This document shows, in pieces, positions 11,151 through 21,610 of a stretch of DNA of 64,000 nucleotides. The DNA lies in assembly GCA_029962745.1 (NCBI GenBank), contig CM057158.1, positions 12,246,776 through 12,310,775 of the forward strand. Direction: 5' to 3'. The notes beneath the pieces were generated by a model. That model was not told the origin of the DNA. It made no database searches and saw only the letters and a list, made by a program, of their open reading frames with translations. The translations under genes were made by a program, and so were the position numbers. This stretch comes from Echinometra lucunter. Its lineage: Eukaryota; Echinodermata; Echinoidea; Camarodonta; Echinometridae. Position 1 is the stretch's first letter. Each line of letters begins with the position of its first letter.

Positions 11151-12249
11151 ATCATTGACAGCCCAAGCAGATCAGAGCTTGATGTGCAGACCAAGATTTG
11201 TATCGAATGCCCGGTTAGTGGGATATGGGTGTGATAGTAACTTTGATCTTGTCTTGATAAGAATGATTAGAAACTAAAGGAGGATGACATGGATAGCTGC
11301 TGGGCATTGTACTCATGTTGCCGAGTAATCAAATCAATATTTGAAGTTGTTTCGAACTTATTCATACAAACATATCTTTATCATTAAGAATTACTTGAGG
11401 GCAAGTGATCTGTAATCAAAATCAGACTTAGATTTGGCTCCTAGTAATGTCATATTCATTCCTTATTAAGGTAGTGAAATCACTTTCAAAGTTGAGAAAT
11501 ATCATTCACATGATTTCCATCATTTCCACTGTTTCTGCAAAGATATTTCAGATAAAAGGAGAAGAATTCATCTGTAACAGAAATCAGTCATTCTTTGGCA
11601 CCTATTGTATCCTCAGTCGTACCCTTTGTTCGGGGCAGAATCTAGAGAATTCCCCTATAACATAGAAGGAAAGATCATTCACATGACTTCCAGTCATACC
11701 TCTAATTTCCATTGTTTCTTGTGAAGCTTTTGGGGTTTAAAAAAAAAAGAGAGAGAGGAAATGGGCAAGGCAAGGTGAGTTGGGTATGTCTGCTTGTCAC
11801 AAGCAGTTGTGGCGAACATGTGGTCACGTAGGCAACAACTGTCTAGTGAGGCTTGAAGCAGGTGCACAACATTTGCGCCCTCAAATATGCATCATGGTTT
11901 TGTCATCCTGTTCAAAACCTGAGGTAATTCAGTGACACCATATACATATAGGCCTACATATAACAAAAGCTGTTGTACTTGGCCTCAAGTATTCCATAGG
12001 CTCTGAAATATATCATAATTTATTGTGTGATGGAGTCCAGAAGGGGACTGGCCATGGGCAGTTGAGGGAGTTCCCCTGTCAGGCCATGCAGCACATTGTA
12101 TGTTTGCTTGTGGGCCACTTGATTTTATGGTCTTCACAGGAGGGGTGATATATGATGGGTAGGCTGGTGACATAGAAATTCCTCAGTCCAAAATTAGTCC
12201 TAGTCTGCACCCCTTACAGAAAACCTACTAAACAACTGATCTTATATAA
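11151..12249. other. Unassigned stretch
   Basis: No gene or well-bounded repeat; a weak internal similarity (ATTCACATGA.TTCC) at about 11512 and 11676 is too short to call. Confidence 0.45.
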
Positions 12250-12257
12250 TATATATG

Positions 12258-12522
12258 CATGGCCGTATGCACATAGGGGGCAGGGAGGCAGTTGCCCCCC
12301 TAGAAATTTTCAAAACACCACGTTTTTCTATTTTCCCTTATCTTTTTTTTGAGAATTTCCCCAAATTCCACCCAAAATATGCACCAGATCATTCAGTTTG
12401 AATTCTAAAAATGCAAAAGCCCCTGTGCAGTTGCTTTGCTTTATCACTTGTGTGTTCACTCAAATATTGGATATATTCTTGCCCCCCCCCCCTCCAGGGA
12501 AATATTCCTGCATACAGCCTTG
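12258..12522. mobile_element. hAT-type MITE with 8-bp target duplication
   Basis: Termini CATGGCCGTATGCA and TGCATACAGCCTTG are inverted repeats with two differences. The element is flanked on both sides by the identical octamer TATATATG (12250-12257 and 12523-12530). An 8-bp duplication with such termini is characteristic of the hAT superfamily. At 265 bp it has no coding capacity and depends on an element elsewhere. The octamer is AT-repetitive, which slightly weakens the call. Confidence 0.8.
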
Positions 12523-12530
12523 TATATATG

Positions 12531-13084
12531 CCAATATGACCTTTGTTTTGCTTGTATAAAGATCTCTTTGATTTTACATCAAGATCTTCATAACATTTCA
12601 GTCCTTACTGCCATCAAGGGATTACTTGTACTTTAAGTAACAATTTACTTAACCTGGGTACTGAGGGACAACTGCAGACAAGTTTTTTTTTTTTTGGTCT
12701 AATTTAAGGAAATGAGTATCAAGGAATGACTTATACAAACACTAAACTTTTTGAGTGAAAGTTGAATAAATCCCTGCATCATCCTTTCTTTATTTCAAAC
12801 ATTAATTAACTCTATCTTTGCACACAAGTCTATTCTGCCAAGTTCTGTATGTGATGTGAAAAGAGTCCTCAGTCCTAGTTTTCAAAACTTGGTGTGTGTT
12901 TCTTTTTCCACCCCCAATTCTGCCCTTTTGGTGTGTTCTTTTTCCAATGAATTCAGAGCAATGAACCATAATAAAAATTACATCGAGCAGTGGCTCCAAT
13001 TCAACCTGATGCTTTGTTGAGGCTAGGTTTTGGGTATTATTTACCAAGGGTAGCCATATCAGTATTACTTCTGCTCTTCCTGCG
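12531..13084. other. Unassigned stretch
   Basis: T-run near 12685; otherwise no recognised feature. Confidence 0.5.
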
Positions 13085-13266
13085 GGCCCTGCACTTATTA
13101 TTACCCCAGTAATGCCAGGTACCCATTTAGTACACCTGGGTCGAGAGGAACACATGTGAGCATAAGGATATAAGGATGCAAGGATGTAAGCACCGAGCGA
13201 GGATCGAACCCAGGACCTCTTGTATGAGAGGCAAGAGCCTTCACCACTGTGCCACACTGCTCCCAC
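13085..13266 (-). mobile_element. tRNA-derived SINE, head plus body
   Basis: On the minus strand the head reads TGGCACAGTGGTGAAGG (A-box-like) and about 35 bases later GGTTCGATCC (B box), as in pol III tRNA promoters. The body then contains ACCCAGGTG and GGGTACCTGGCA words, shared with the SINE copy at 23290-23632. The 3' part is cut short compared with other copies. It is a retroposon rather than a functional tRNA: there is no closed acceptor stem. Confidence 0.8.
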
Positions 13267-13893
13267 GGAGGTCTAGTTTTTGAAAGAGATCAAGTCTGGC
13301 CTGACGAGTTTTTCCACCCCTTTGTAGATGTGATGACATTTTTTTATGAATCATAATTACTTGCAACCTGTCGTACCTCATTTTAGAGCTATGTTCATAT
13401 CAGATGGTTCCCCGTGTTTCATCTCCTTTCTCTCTAATTGACCACATTAGGGCGTTGCCTTTGCTTAGTTTGCAAGATGGATATCTGGAAAGAAGCAAGC
13501 AAATTTACCAAGCTGTCTCTACCAAGTATGACATAAACCAGACAAAAATAAGGAATTAATGAGGTCTTTATGCAGCCTTGCTGCAGCTGGGTCATATAAT
13601 CGGATGGTCAAAGTGGGATATTTTATCCATTGCCTATAAGTTGAATGTGTTTGTGTTGCAAGAGCCGAGCCAACCTGATGCCATCATCAAATTGCAGACA
13701 AATAGTTGGCCCATTTATGAGGTGCTGGAAGATGCTATTGGCAACTTTGCAGAAACCTCTTTGCTGAGGAAAAAAAAAAATCGGTCAAAGAAGTGTTTAA
13801 CATGCAGAAAGTAGAAGTATGCTTAAATTCTTTGGGATACTTCATGCTCTCACTATGTCAAACTCTTCATTTAGATCATGTTTGTGTACTTCA
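13267..13893. other. Unassigned stretch
   Basis: One 78-codon frame at 13578-13814 has no recognisable domain and no supporting splice or conservation signal; it is treated as chance. Confidence 0.4.
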
Positions 13894-14040
13894 GAGCCCC
13901 ATTTCATGAAACTTGTCATCAATAAGAAGTTGCAAGAACTGTTATAAGCTACTGAAATCCTTCATCTGATTGGCTGAGAGCATATTTGTCATAAAAATGT
14001 GGCAGTTGTTACTGATAACAAGTTTTAAGAAACGGGCCAA
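13894..14040. mobile_element. Short MITE with GCCC-TTTC termini
   Basis: The left end GCCCCATTTCATGAAACTTG and the reverse complement of the right end (GCCCGTTTCTTAAAACTTG) match in most positions. It is about 147 bp, non-coding, and similar in design to the GGGGCCCGTTGCAT element at 15658-15816. Confidence 0.65.
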
Positions 14041-14669
14041 GAAGTTCCAATTTCACCATCTAATTAGGACTACACTGCCTGAATAGCAAGCATAGTTTGT
14101 CAACAAAAAAAATAACAACAAACAAGCAAAATGAATCTTTTGTATTTCTATGAGGTGATAAACAAGTTACCTGTTTGTAATTTTTGGAAAGAATTCTACA
14201 TGAATTTATTTCATGGTTAATAAAAATTTAATATAAGACTGGTTTGTAAACAACAGGATGGGTGAATCTGACCCTTTTTTTTTTCAGTGTAACAAATTGA
14301 GGTGATAGAGGACCAACCCAAGATGATATGTAGGTAGACAGAGAAATCAATTAATAGATTGTGGCTTTAATATACAGAGCAGAAAGTGTCACTCAGTGCC
14401 AAGCCTGGTGCAATGCAGTCAATACCTGTCACAAGCATCTCAGAAACCCCATACTACTCTGGGAAGGGTGTGAGAGTATTAAGAGGAAAAAAGAGGAAGG
14501 CAGTGGAGAGATGGAGGTAGGAAAAATGGTTCTAGGAATTTGTAAATGAGATGAGTGAAGCTTGAAAAATATAGAGTTAAGTTGAAATAGAAAGATACAG
14601 AGAGAAAATAATGGAGGAAGATATAGAGACATAGGAGAACAAAGAAAGAAGTACAGATGGAGCAAGGAT
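14041..14669. other. Unassigned stretch ending at gap
   Basis: Purine-rich near 14480-14660; no gene seen. Confidence 0.5.
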
Positions 14670-15169
14670 NNNNNNNNNNNNNNNNNNNNNNNNNNNNNNN
14701 NNNNNNNNNNNNNNNNNNNNNNNNNNNNNNNNNNNNNNNNNNNNNNNNNNNNNNNNNNNNNNNNNNNNNNNNNNNNNNNNNNNNNNNNNNNNNNNNNNNN
14801 NNNNNNNNNNNNNNNNNNNNNNNNNNNNNNNNNNNNNNNNNNNNNNNNNNNNNNNNNNNNNNNNNNNNNNNNNNNNNNNNNNNNNNNNNNNNNNNNNNNN
14901 NNNNNNNNNNNNNNNNNNNNNNNNNNNNNNNNNNNNNNNNNNNNNNNNNNNNNNNNNNNNNNNNNNNNNNNNNNNNNNNNNNNNNNNNNNNNNNNNNNNN
15001 NNNNNNNNNNNNNNNNNNNNNNNNNNNNNNNNNNNNNNNNNNNNNNNNNNNNNNNNNNNNNNNNNNNNNNNNNNNNNNNNNNNNNNNNNNNNNNNNNNNN
15101 NNNNNNNNNNNNNNNNNNNNNNNNNNNNNNNNNNNNNNNNNNNNNNNNNNNNNNNNNNNNNNNNNNNNN
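14670..15169. other. Assembly gap, exactly 500 N
   Basis: The run length of exactly 500 suggests a placeholder of unknown true size between contigs. Frames spanning it are meaningless. Confidence 0.98.
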
Positions 15170-15457
15170 TACTGTTCTAAGACTAGTAGATAGAAATCCT
15201 TCTTAACCATTGGAACATGGTTTGATTTTGGTATAAAACACATTTTTCCATAAGCCCCAGCCTGAGGTATCAGGGGCTTAATATTCCATCTTTTTCTGCT
15301 TTGAAGGATTTTGTAGTCTTGGTGTGACATTTAAAAATATCTTGAAGAATAAGAAAATACTGTGCAAAACTGGTGGGATTCTATAAGCCTGGGCTATTCT
15401 CTCTCTCTATATATTTTAAAAAATTATTTCTGCTTGGTTAAGGAAAAGAAGATCAGT
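15170..15457. other. Unassigned stretch
   Basis: No feature recognised apart from a short CT-run near 15400. Confidence 0.5.
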
Positions 15458-15515
15458 TCATCCTCATTATCATTATCATGATCATGATCATCATGATCGT
15501 AATCATCATCGTTAT
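15458..15515. repeat. Interrupted (ATC)n microsatellite
   Basis: Repeated TCATC, TTATCA and GATCATGATC words. Confidence 0.75.
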
Positions 15516-15657
15516 TTCTTTCAACAAGTTTGATAATGTATGGGTTAATAAGTAACTAAAATACATTGAAGAGTTTATAACATGCACTATTTACATTTAA
15601 CTTATCTTGTTATATACTACTGCTGCTGCTGCTACTATTAATATACTACTACTACCA

Positions 15658-15816
15658 GGGGCCCGTTGCATAAAACTTTTGCCGGAGTTTTTTTATGGTA
15701 AAATTTGAGGAAACTACGGCAAAAAAAAAATTGCCATAGTTTCCATTACATAAAAATTTGCCAGACTTTTTTTTGCCAGAAAAAAAGTCTGGCAAAAGTT
15801 TTATGCAACGGGCCCC
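15658..15816. mobile_element. Nearly complete palindromic MITE (159 bp)
   Basis: The ends GGGGCCCGTTGCATAAAACT and its exact reverse complement are perfect for over 20 bases, and pairing continues into the centre with interruptions. It interrupts a trinucleotide tract (ACT/CTG-type repeats on both sides). Non-coding; superfamily uncertain because no target duplication is resolvable inside the low-complexity flank. Confidence 0.85.
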
Positions 15817-15825
15817 AGCTATTAT

Positions 15826-15841
15826 TATTTCTACTACTACC

Positions 15842-15881
<40 letters not shown>

Positions 15882-16034
15882 TAACTATAACTATACCACT
15901 GCTACTGCTGCTGCTGCTACTGCTACTGCTGCTACTACTGCTGCTGCTGCTACTGCTGCTACTACTGCTACTACTGCTGCTACTACTGCTACTACTGCTA
16001 CTGCTGCTACTACTGCTACTGCTACTACTACTAT

Positions 16035-16111
<77 letters not shown>

Positions 16112-16150
16112 TACCACTGCTACTTCTGCTACAACTACTGCAACTACTAC
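15826..16150. repeat. (ACT/CTG)n trinucleotide tract
   Basis: Long runs of CTACTACTA and CTGCTGCTA. The predicted poly-Leu and poly-Thr frames are artefacts of the repeat. A smaller patch at 15617-15657 lies on the other side of the MITE. Confidence 0.95.
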
Positions 16151-16980
16151 TTCATTTCCTCTTCCAATCTAACACTCTACGGGAATTTAGCCATTTTATG
16201 AATCTTATGTTGATCATTGATATCACTTGGTCATATCTGTCCTTTTGATCACATTTGATTTTTTTTTTTTAAATATAAAACCTATTTGGGCTCCTTCCAT
16301 GGCTAGTGTTGAATCAGCTGTGTCTTGGTTTCAACCCTGATCTCCCAAATCAGTGTAACTCTATCGTCATGGAGACACACGCCAACAGGTGCACAGCCTG
16401 GCTTGCTTTCACCTCAAAATTTGGCAAACTGCATTGAGTTTGGGTGGGCAACTGAAGAAGTATAAAGGATGAGTTATCTTCTTCTGTTATCTGTCTTCTA
16501 TTTCCTCCCAATTTTGGCCCCCTTTATGTTTTCAACCAAACTTTCCTGACTGCTCTACTTTCATGAAACCGATCAAACACTGTATTTTTCTTGAGGGATA
16601 TGTTTAAGTCAGTTTGGATGCGTTCTTTCTTTTTAGTAGTTTGCAAGGAAGGGTAAACAAAACTAATGGTCTTTACATCTGGAGAATATGATATGTGTTT
16701 GTGCTAAGAACTTTTTTATTACACTTGTTAGAAGAGAAGAATGTGAGTGGATTGGAATGAGATGAGTCATGGTATGGAATGACCTTGAAATTGAGCCTTG
16801 AAGAATGTCTGAATGTCTCTTTGGGTGTATTTGTTCTTTCACCTCATCCATGTTTACCCAGTATGCTGCCCTCACTGTGGTATTTCCCCAAGGAAAAGGT
16901 AGTGTATGCTTGAGCATGTTTGAAAAAAAAAAATGGTACAAAGAATGAAAATTATTTTTTAGAGATCAGAATAGATGTTG
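16151..16980. other. Unassigned stretch
   Basis: No gene or repeat recognised. Confidence 0.5.
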
Positions 16981-16994
16981 AGCATATATGATAG

Positions 16995-17340
16995 AGTAGA
17001 TGGTTGGAAGAGGGAAAGTAGAAGATGAGGAGAGGAAAAGAGCAGGAGGAAGGGAGAAAAATAAGGGGATGATGGGGAAGGGGAGGGGGAGAGGAAGGGG
17101 AAGGGAGAGGGAGGGAGGGAAGGAGAGAGGGAGGGAGGGAAGGATGTGGCCAAGGAAGGAGAAGGAAAGGGGATTGGAGGAGGGAGGGAAGGGAGGGGGA
17201 GGGAGGAGGGAGGAGGAGGATGGAGGGGAGAGAGGAAGAGGGAGGTAGGTAGTGAGAATTGGAGAGAGGGGGATGGAGGGGGAACTTGGAGGAGGAGGAG
17301 GAGAAGGGGATAGGGAAGAGAACACCGGGGGGGGGGGAGG
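16995..17340. repeat. Long polypurine tract with G-quadruplex motifs
   Basis: About 345 bases are almost entirely A and G on the plus strand. Clusters such as GGGAGGGAGGGAAGG occur near 17109-17145, and a G-run lies near 17326-17338. The proline/serine-rich minus frames are composition artefacts. Confidence 0.9.
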
Positions 17341-17344
17341 AGAT

Positions 17345-17970
17345 TATGTTACAGCACTGGTAAAAAATAAAACAAAAAAAATAGGAAGATGGTAAGATGG
17401 GAAAAGAAATGAAACTCAAAGGGGAGTAGGATAGGAGCTAGGAGGAAGATGGAAAGAGAAACCATATGAGATGGAGGGAGTGGACTAGTTCAGCAGGAGA
17501 AACCATCCCTGCAGTGTCTCCATTCCTGCAAAGTTTTTAATATCACACCTCCCGCAGGCTGAAATATTTACACCTGTGACACAGACAGTGTTGGTTGGTA
17601 GAAAACTTGCATCAAACCACATGGTACTCTATGCTGACATATGCTGATGTTAGTCTTGAATGAGAGACCTCATTTCATGCACAGACAGTTCCCCCAAAAA
17701 TCATTTTATTGAGGGTTTTTACTTGAATGAATTAAATGAGAAAGAGAATTATTTCTTTAACCTGCTGAGCATGATTTGATTTCAGCATAAAATACATTTG
17801 CCATAGACCCTAGCCTTAGTGGTCAATGGGTTGATATGCATACTAGTAGTCAGAGGAAAATTTTTGGAAAAATTGGTACAAGGAATGAATATCATTGTTT
17901 TTATTGTTTTGAATTTGGAATAGATATATGATTTGCTGAATAGATTATGAGAATAAAGAAAGATAGAGTG
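17345..17970. other. Unassigned stretch
   Basis: No gene or repeat recognised. Confidence 0.5.
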
Positions 17971-17973
17971 AGT

Positions 17974-18007
<34 letters not shown>

Positions 18008-18008
18008 T
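17974..18008. repeat. (GA)n microsatellite
   Basis: GA repeats followed by a G-run. Confidence 0.95.
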
Positions 18009-18594
18009 GGGGGGGGGTGGGTTAGAGTTCTGCATGTGAATGAGAGTAGTATCTTTAACATGTTTGATTAGGGAAATTTTATGTTTGTTTTCTATAGGAA
18101 TAAATTATATTTGTATCATTTGTATCATCATACCTGCAAGAACACTTACTTCAAACTGCTTTTTTCATCTTTTATGCACTTTGTGTAATTTTTGATACAA
18201 TGTTTAAGAAAATCTTCATGACTGACAAAATTTGCCCTATTTCTTTCAAAAGGTGATGCCATACAACACACTTCCTGCTGTCAGAATGTTGGCATTATGG
18301 AATGACGTAAGAATTATGTTATCGAGAAAGAAAACACTCAAGTAACAAGGGCATTATTAAACACAAATTATTCAACTGATTCAGATGTAGCCATCTTTCA
18401 ACTTCCTCCTCAAATATGCTTTCATGTGAAACAGCACTGCAGGAAAACTAGAAATGGATAAATTTTGCATTTTGATAAATTTGGTGATAAGAAAAGGAAA
18501 TTAAGTTAAGTATATGTCCATAAATTTCATTTAAGTAATTTAATAGTTCAAGGTAGATTATAACATATTAAAAGCCTAGTTCACTTTCTAATCT
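18009..18594. other. Unassigned AT-rich stretch
   Basis: No feature recognised. Confidence 0.5.
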
Positions 18595-18598
18595 TTAA

Positions 18599-19078
18599 AG
18601 TGATTACACAATGGTAAACAAAATTTTGATATATGATCGAGAATAGAATTCTAAGAAGAATGACATTAAAAATATGATGATTTTCAGTCGAAATCAATGC
18701 ATTTTGGCTAATTTTCTCATGAAATTTATGAGCTGACTAAAAAAACTTGAGTATGAGGTATGACGTAAAAGTGGGTACCCAGCTGCGCGCATTGCAGTTG
18801 TGCTACGCGCTAGACTGTACAACATGTATTATACCTTGCGCGCATATTGCTAGAAGTGCGCGACAAGGTACCCACTTTGACGTCATTTTGACGTCAAAGT
18901 GGGTACCCAGTTGAAACTGGGTCACAGCTGAGGGGTCAAAAATATCATGAAATCTTACCACATTTGGGGGTTTCCTTGGCAACATGACTTTTTAAAAAAC
19001 TCTAAGCGGATGATTTTCTGCTAATAAAATCATGCTCTTTTAAATGAGCTAACATTGTTTCAGCATTGGGTACCCCCT
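18599..19078 (-). mobile_element. TTAA-flanked MITE, family A, copy 1
   Basis: Flanked by TTAA at 18595-18598 and 19079-19082. The plus strand starts AGTGATTACAC and ends GGGTACCCCCT, so on its forward strand the family begins AGGGGGTA and ends TAATCACT. It shares the whole 460-490 bp with 33330-33789, 44442-44933 and 55714-56203 (a GCGCGCAAGGT-TAATACATATTGTAC core, then CTAGCGCGCA). This copy contains a perfect 19-bp palindrome at 18867-18907. Short frames in it are shared between copies only because the element is. Confidence 0.85.
18867..18907. promoter_or_regulatory. Perfect palindrome with two CRE sites inside the MITE
   Basis: GGTACCCACTTTGACGTCA and its exact reverse complement are separated by three T. 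Each arm ends in the full cAMP-response element TGACGTCA (18878-18885 and 18889-18896). The corresponding positions in the copies near 44640 and 55910 are degenerate (ACATCA, GATGTCA). Regulatory function is inference. Confidence 0.6.
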
Positions 19079-19082
19079 TTAA

Positions 19083-19651
19083 AAGAAAAAATTTAAGCAA
19101 AATATATTTAGGTATGTTCTTCAGATGGATTGAAAGTGACAGTTCACAGAAGATTATAACTTAAAATGTGTTTCAGTCTCTAACGTTTTTGGCAAAATAT
19201 GTTAAAATATTTCTTCAACTGACATAAGGTGACACATTACTAGTCACAGCTAATGTGATAAAGAGTCTGTGGTCATAGACTGCCTATTATAGGGCTACCC
19301 TGGAATGGATCCAGGGACCTACTGGTGCAGTGACAAAGAGGGCTGAAACTATGATGCTGACCTTTCACAGAAGAAATCATTTTGCTCCAGTTATGAATAG
19401 GCCCACAGTAGTGATGTACCATAAATAAGGAGTTTAGATGTTACTAATATAAAATTTCCTTTCCAGATAAAACCTCACCTCACATTTGATATCTGAGCTT
19501 GTGATCTAGATAGCATGTGGTTATTTAGAGGAAGCTCTCTATCGGTCAAATTTCTTTCTGCCGTTTGGACACATGCCAGATGTTATTCTGGAATGAATTT
19601 TCATTGTTTGTAATCATCCAAACTATCTCTGATTAAATCCTTTCTTTGTCT
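19083..19651. other. Unassigned stretch
   Basis: No gene or repeat recognised. Confidence 0.5.
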
Positions 19652-19878
19652 GCATGTATTATGAGTTGGCTAACTATAGAGTTCAGCTGGATGAAGTTTC
19701 CTTAAAACCATTAAGTGCTATAAATCGTCGTCAAATGAGATGAGTGTTTAGTTCCCCTAGGGTAGGGGCGGGGCAGTTGGTTAATATTCCTGTACACCTG
19801 TGTGCCCACAGGTTTTCCAAAACCACCCTAAATGAGTTTTATCCAGTGGTCAAAATCGCCCCTTTTTCAAGTTATTTT

Positions 19879-19990
19879 TAATAATAATATTAGTGGGTTC
19901 TTGTATAGCGCTCATGTCCATCAGAATTGATGCTCCTGGCGCTCCACTGTTATTACCCCGGCTTTAGCAAGGCAGCCATTACGGCGCTCT
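19879..19990 (-). mobile_element. SINE 3'-end insertion (112 bp)
   Basis: On the minus strand it reads GCTAAAGCCGGGGTAATAAC, AGTGGAGCGCC, TGAGCGCTATACAAGAACC and ends with ATTATTATTA. The same sequence occurs on the plus strand at 63640-63735. Copy 2 of the host repeat (near 20610) lacks it and gives the empty-site junction GTTATTTT/CAGCC. Confidence 0.85.
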
Positions 19991-20055
19991 AGCCCTTTCT
20001 CGAAAGATTTACCCCCTAAATAAGTATAACCCTCTGGAACACATAACCTTAAGTT

Positions 20056-20367
20056 CAGTGGCATAGCTAGGATTTCATTTTAGGAGGGGCGGTAATGAGC
20101 ACATGAAGTGTGCGAATCACTTACTGGGACACGCGAAGCGCGCTCCTTAGGGGGGAGGGTGCAGGGAGGGGGGAGTTTCCCCCCTCCTGCGCGAAGCGCG
20201 GAAGCTCCGACATTTCTTTGCATTGTTCCTTGTCTGCTCCCACTCTTCTTACATTTTCTTACCTTTTTCTTTTCTCGCTCATGCTTTTTTTGCTTCTTTT
20301 TGCTTTTTTGCTTTTTTGTGTATTGGAGGGGGCGACCGCCCCCACTGCCCCCCTTGACTCTGGGGTG
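20056..20367 (+). mobile_element. hAT-like element with 8-bp target duplication
   Basis: Starts CAGTGGCATAGCTAGGATTT. The octamer CTTAAGTT occurs on both sides (20048-20055 and 20368-20375), and the empty host repeat copy has an equivalent single site near 20690 (CTAAAGTT). The interior contains GCGCGAAGCGCGGAAGC and TTTCCCCCCTCC, shared with 59368-59500 in inverse orientation. The right end is not an inverted copy of the left. No transposase. Confidence 0.8.
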
Positions 20368-20404
20368 CTTAAGTTAAATGGGGTACAAAATACATGGTTA
20401 CACA

Positions 20405-20712
20405 GCATGTATTATGAGTTAGCCAACTATAGAGTTCAGCTGAATGAAGCTTTCATAAAACTATTATGTGCTATTAATCGTTGTCAAATGAGTGTTTCAT
20501 TCTCCGGAGGGGGGGGGGGGGCGGCAGTCAGTAAATATTCCTGTACACCAGTGTAACCACAAGTTTTCAAAAACCACCCTAAATGAGTGGTCAAAATCAA
20601 CCCTTTTCAAGTTATTTTCAGCCTTTTCTCGAAACGGGTTTCCCTAAACGAGTTTTATCCCCTCGAACAGATAACCTAAAGTTAAACAAGGGTACAAAAT
20701 ACGTGGCTACAC
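20405..20712. repeat. Tandem repeat unit, copy 2 (uninterrupted)
   Basis: Parallel to copy 1 throughout: ATTATGAGTTAGCCAACTAT, ATATTCCTGTACACC, AAACCACCCTAAATGAGT, GTTATTTTCAGCC, ACAAAATACGTGGCTACACA. Confidence 0.85.
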
Positions 20713-21606
20713 AAAGTCCAGAATATGGATGGAGAAAATGCTACCCTAAATGTGTGTTAACAAACTCAAGAAAACATACCCCTTATACCTCACTTTTGGT
20801 CTTTTTGGAACCCTAATGTGTCAAGCATGTCACATGCCTTAATCGCCAAAACTACCCATTTCACAACTTTTTCCTGGTCATGCCTGTGCAGCAATATATT
20901 ATTTCATTAATCAATAATTATTAATCAATAAGAGTGATTGCTGTCTCAAAACCTTTGGTTTTAATACTACTTACAAAATATGTATTCTTTGTTGACAGCT
21001 AATTCATGACATCATTCTGAAGTGCTAAAATTGTATCTTCTTCCGATACTTAATTATACAATTTAATTGATTGTAAATGCTGTGATTTACTTGTAAGTAG
21101 ACCCCTCCACCCTCCTCTGGGATAATTTTAATAAAGTATAATGGGATTAGAACTTAAACATGCACAGCAAAATATCTTTTTTACTGGCATCCTTTAAGAG
21201 GACTGGCATGAATTAATATATTCTGCCATACCAGCAAATTCACAAACACTAATTGAATGGGAATCCATCTTCCTCCATGCAGAACGAAAAGTTGAATTCT
21301 AACATCCTGTCCCTTAACTATTACGATAAATCCCAGCAAATTGAAAACAAAAGTGGCGGTTCGGTCATAAGGAGACAAGCCTCCTCTCTATATCCCCTGA
21401 GAAGCATCACAAAGAGGCTTTGAACAATTGAAATTCTTGATTTGCAGAATAGCGTTGTGTGTCTCTGTGGTCCACATGTGGGTTGCTGTCATCATTGATC
21501 CCCTTCCTCCCAAACTAGAAACACTTGCCTTTCATTGGTTTCTCAGACACACCTAGTCTTCATCATACAGGCAGTGGTTGTCCTTTTTCCTTCAGTCAAG
21601 AAATTC
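20713..21606. other. Unassigned stretch
   Basis: The first 150 bases (ACATACCCC, CCAAAACTACCC words) resemble further diverged material of the preceding repeat; the rest is plain. Confidence 0.45.
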
Positions 21607-21610
21607 TTAA

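Larger units (their letters stand above)
19652..20404. repeat. Tandem repeat unit, copy 1, carrying two insertions
   Basis: Starts GCATGTATTATGAGTT and ends with a GGTACAAAATAC-TGG-TACACA word, like copy 2 at 20405-20712. Removing the insertions at 19879-19990 and 20056-20367 (plus one target octamer) leaves about 320 bases, matching copy 2. Related single copies lie at about 39337-39840 and 50620-51120 (AATTCCTGTACAC and CACCCTTTTCGAGTT words). Confidence 0.8.

Noticed and set aside
11512..11720. Short repeated ATTCACATGA.TTCC words
   Set aside because: Similarity is limited to about 40 interrupted bases, too weak to call a repeat.
13195..13266. Functional tRNA gene
   Set aside because: A and B boxes are present but no acceptor stem closes, and the SINE body follows directly.
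14479..15330. 283-codon frame across the first gap
   Set aside because: Most of it is N; the same applies to the frames over 46838-47665.
15758..16201. 147-codon poly-Leu/Thr frame
   Set aside because: Produced entirely by the ACT/CTG trinucleotide repeat and part of a MITE.
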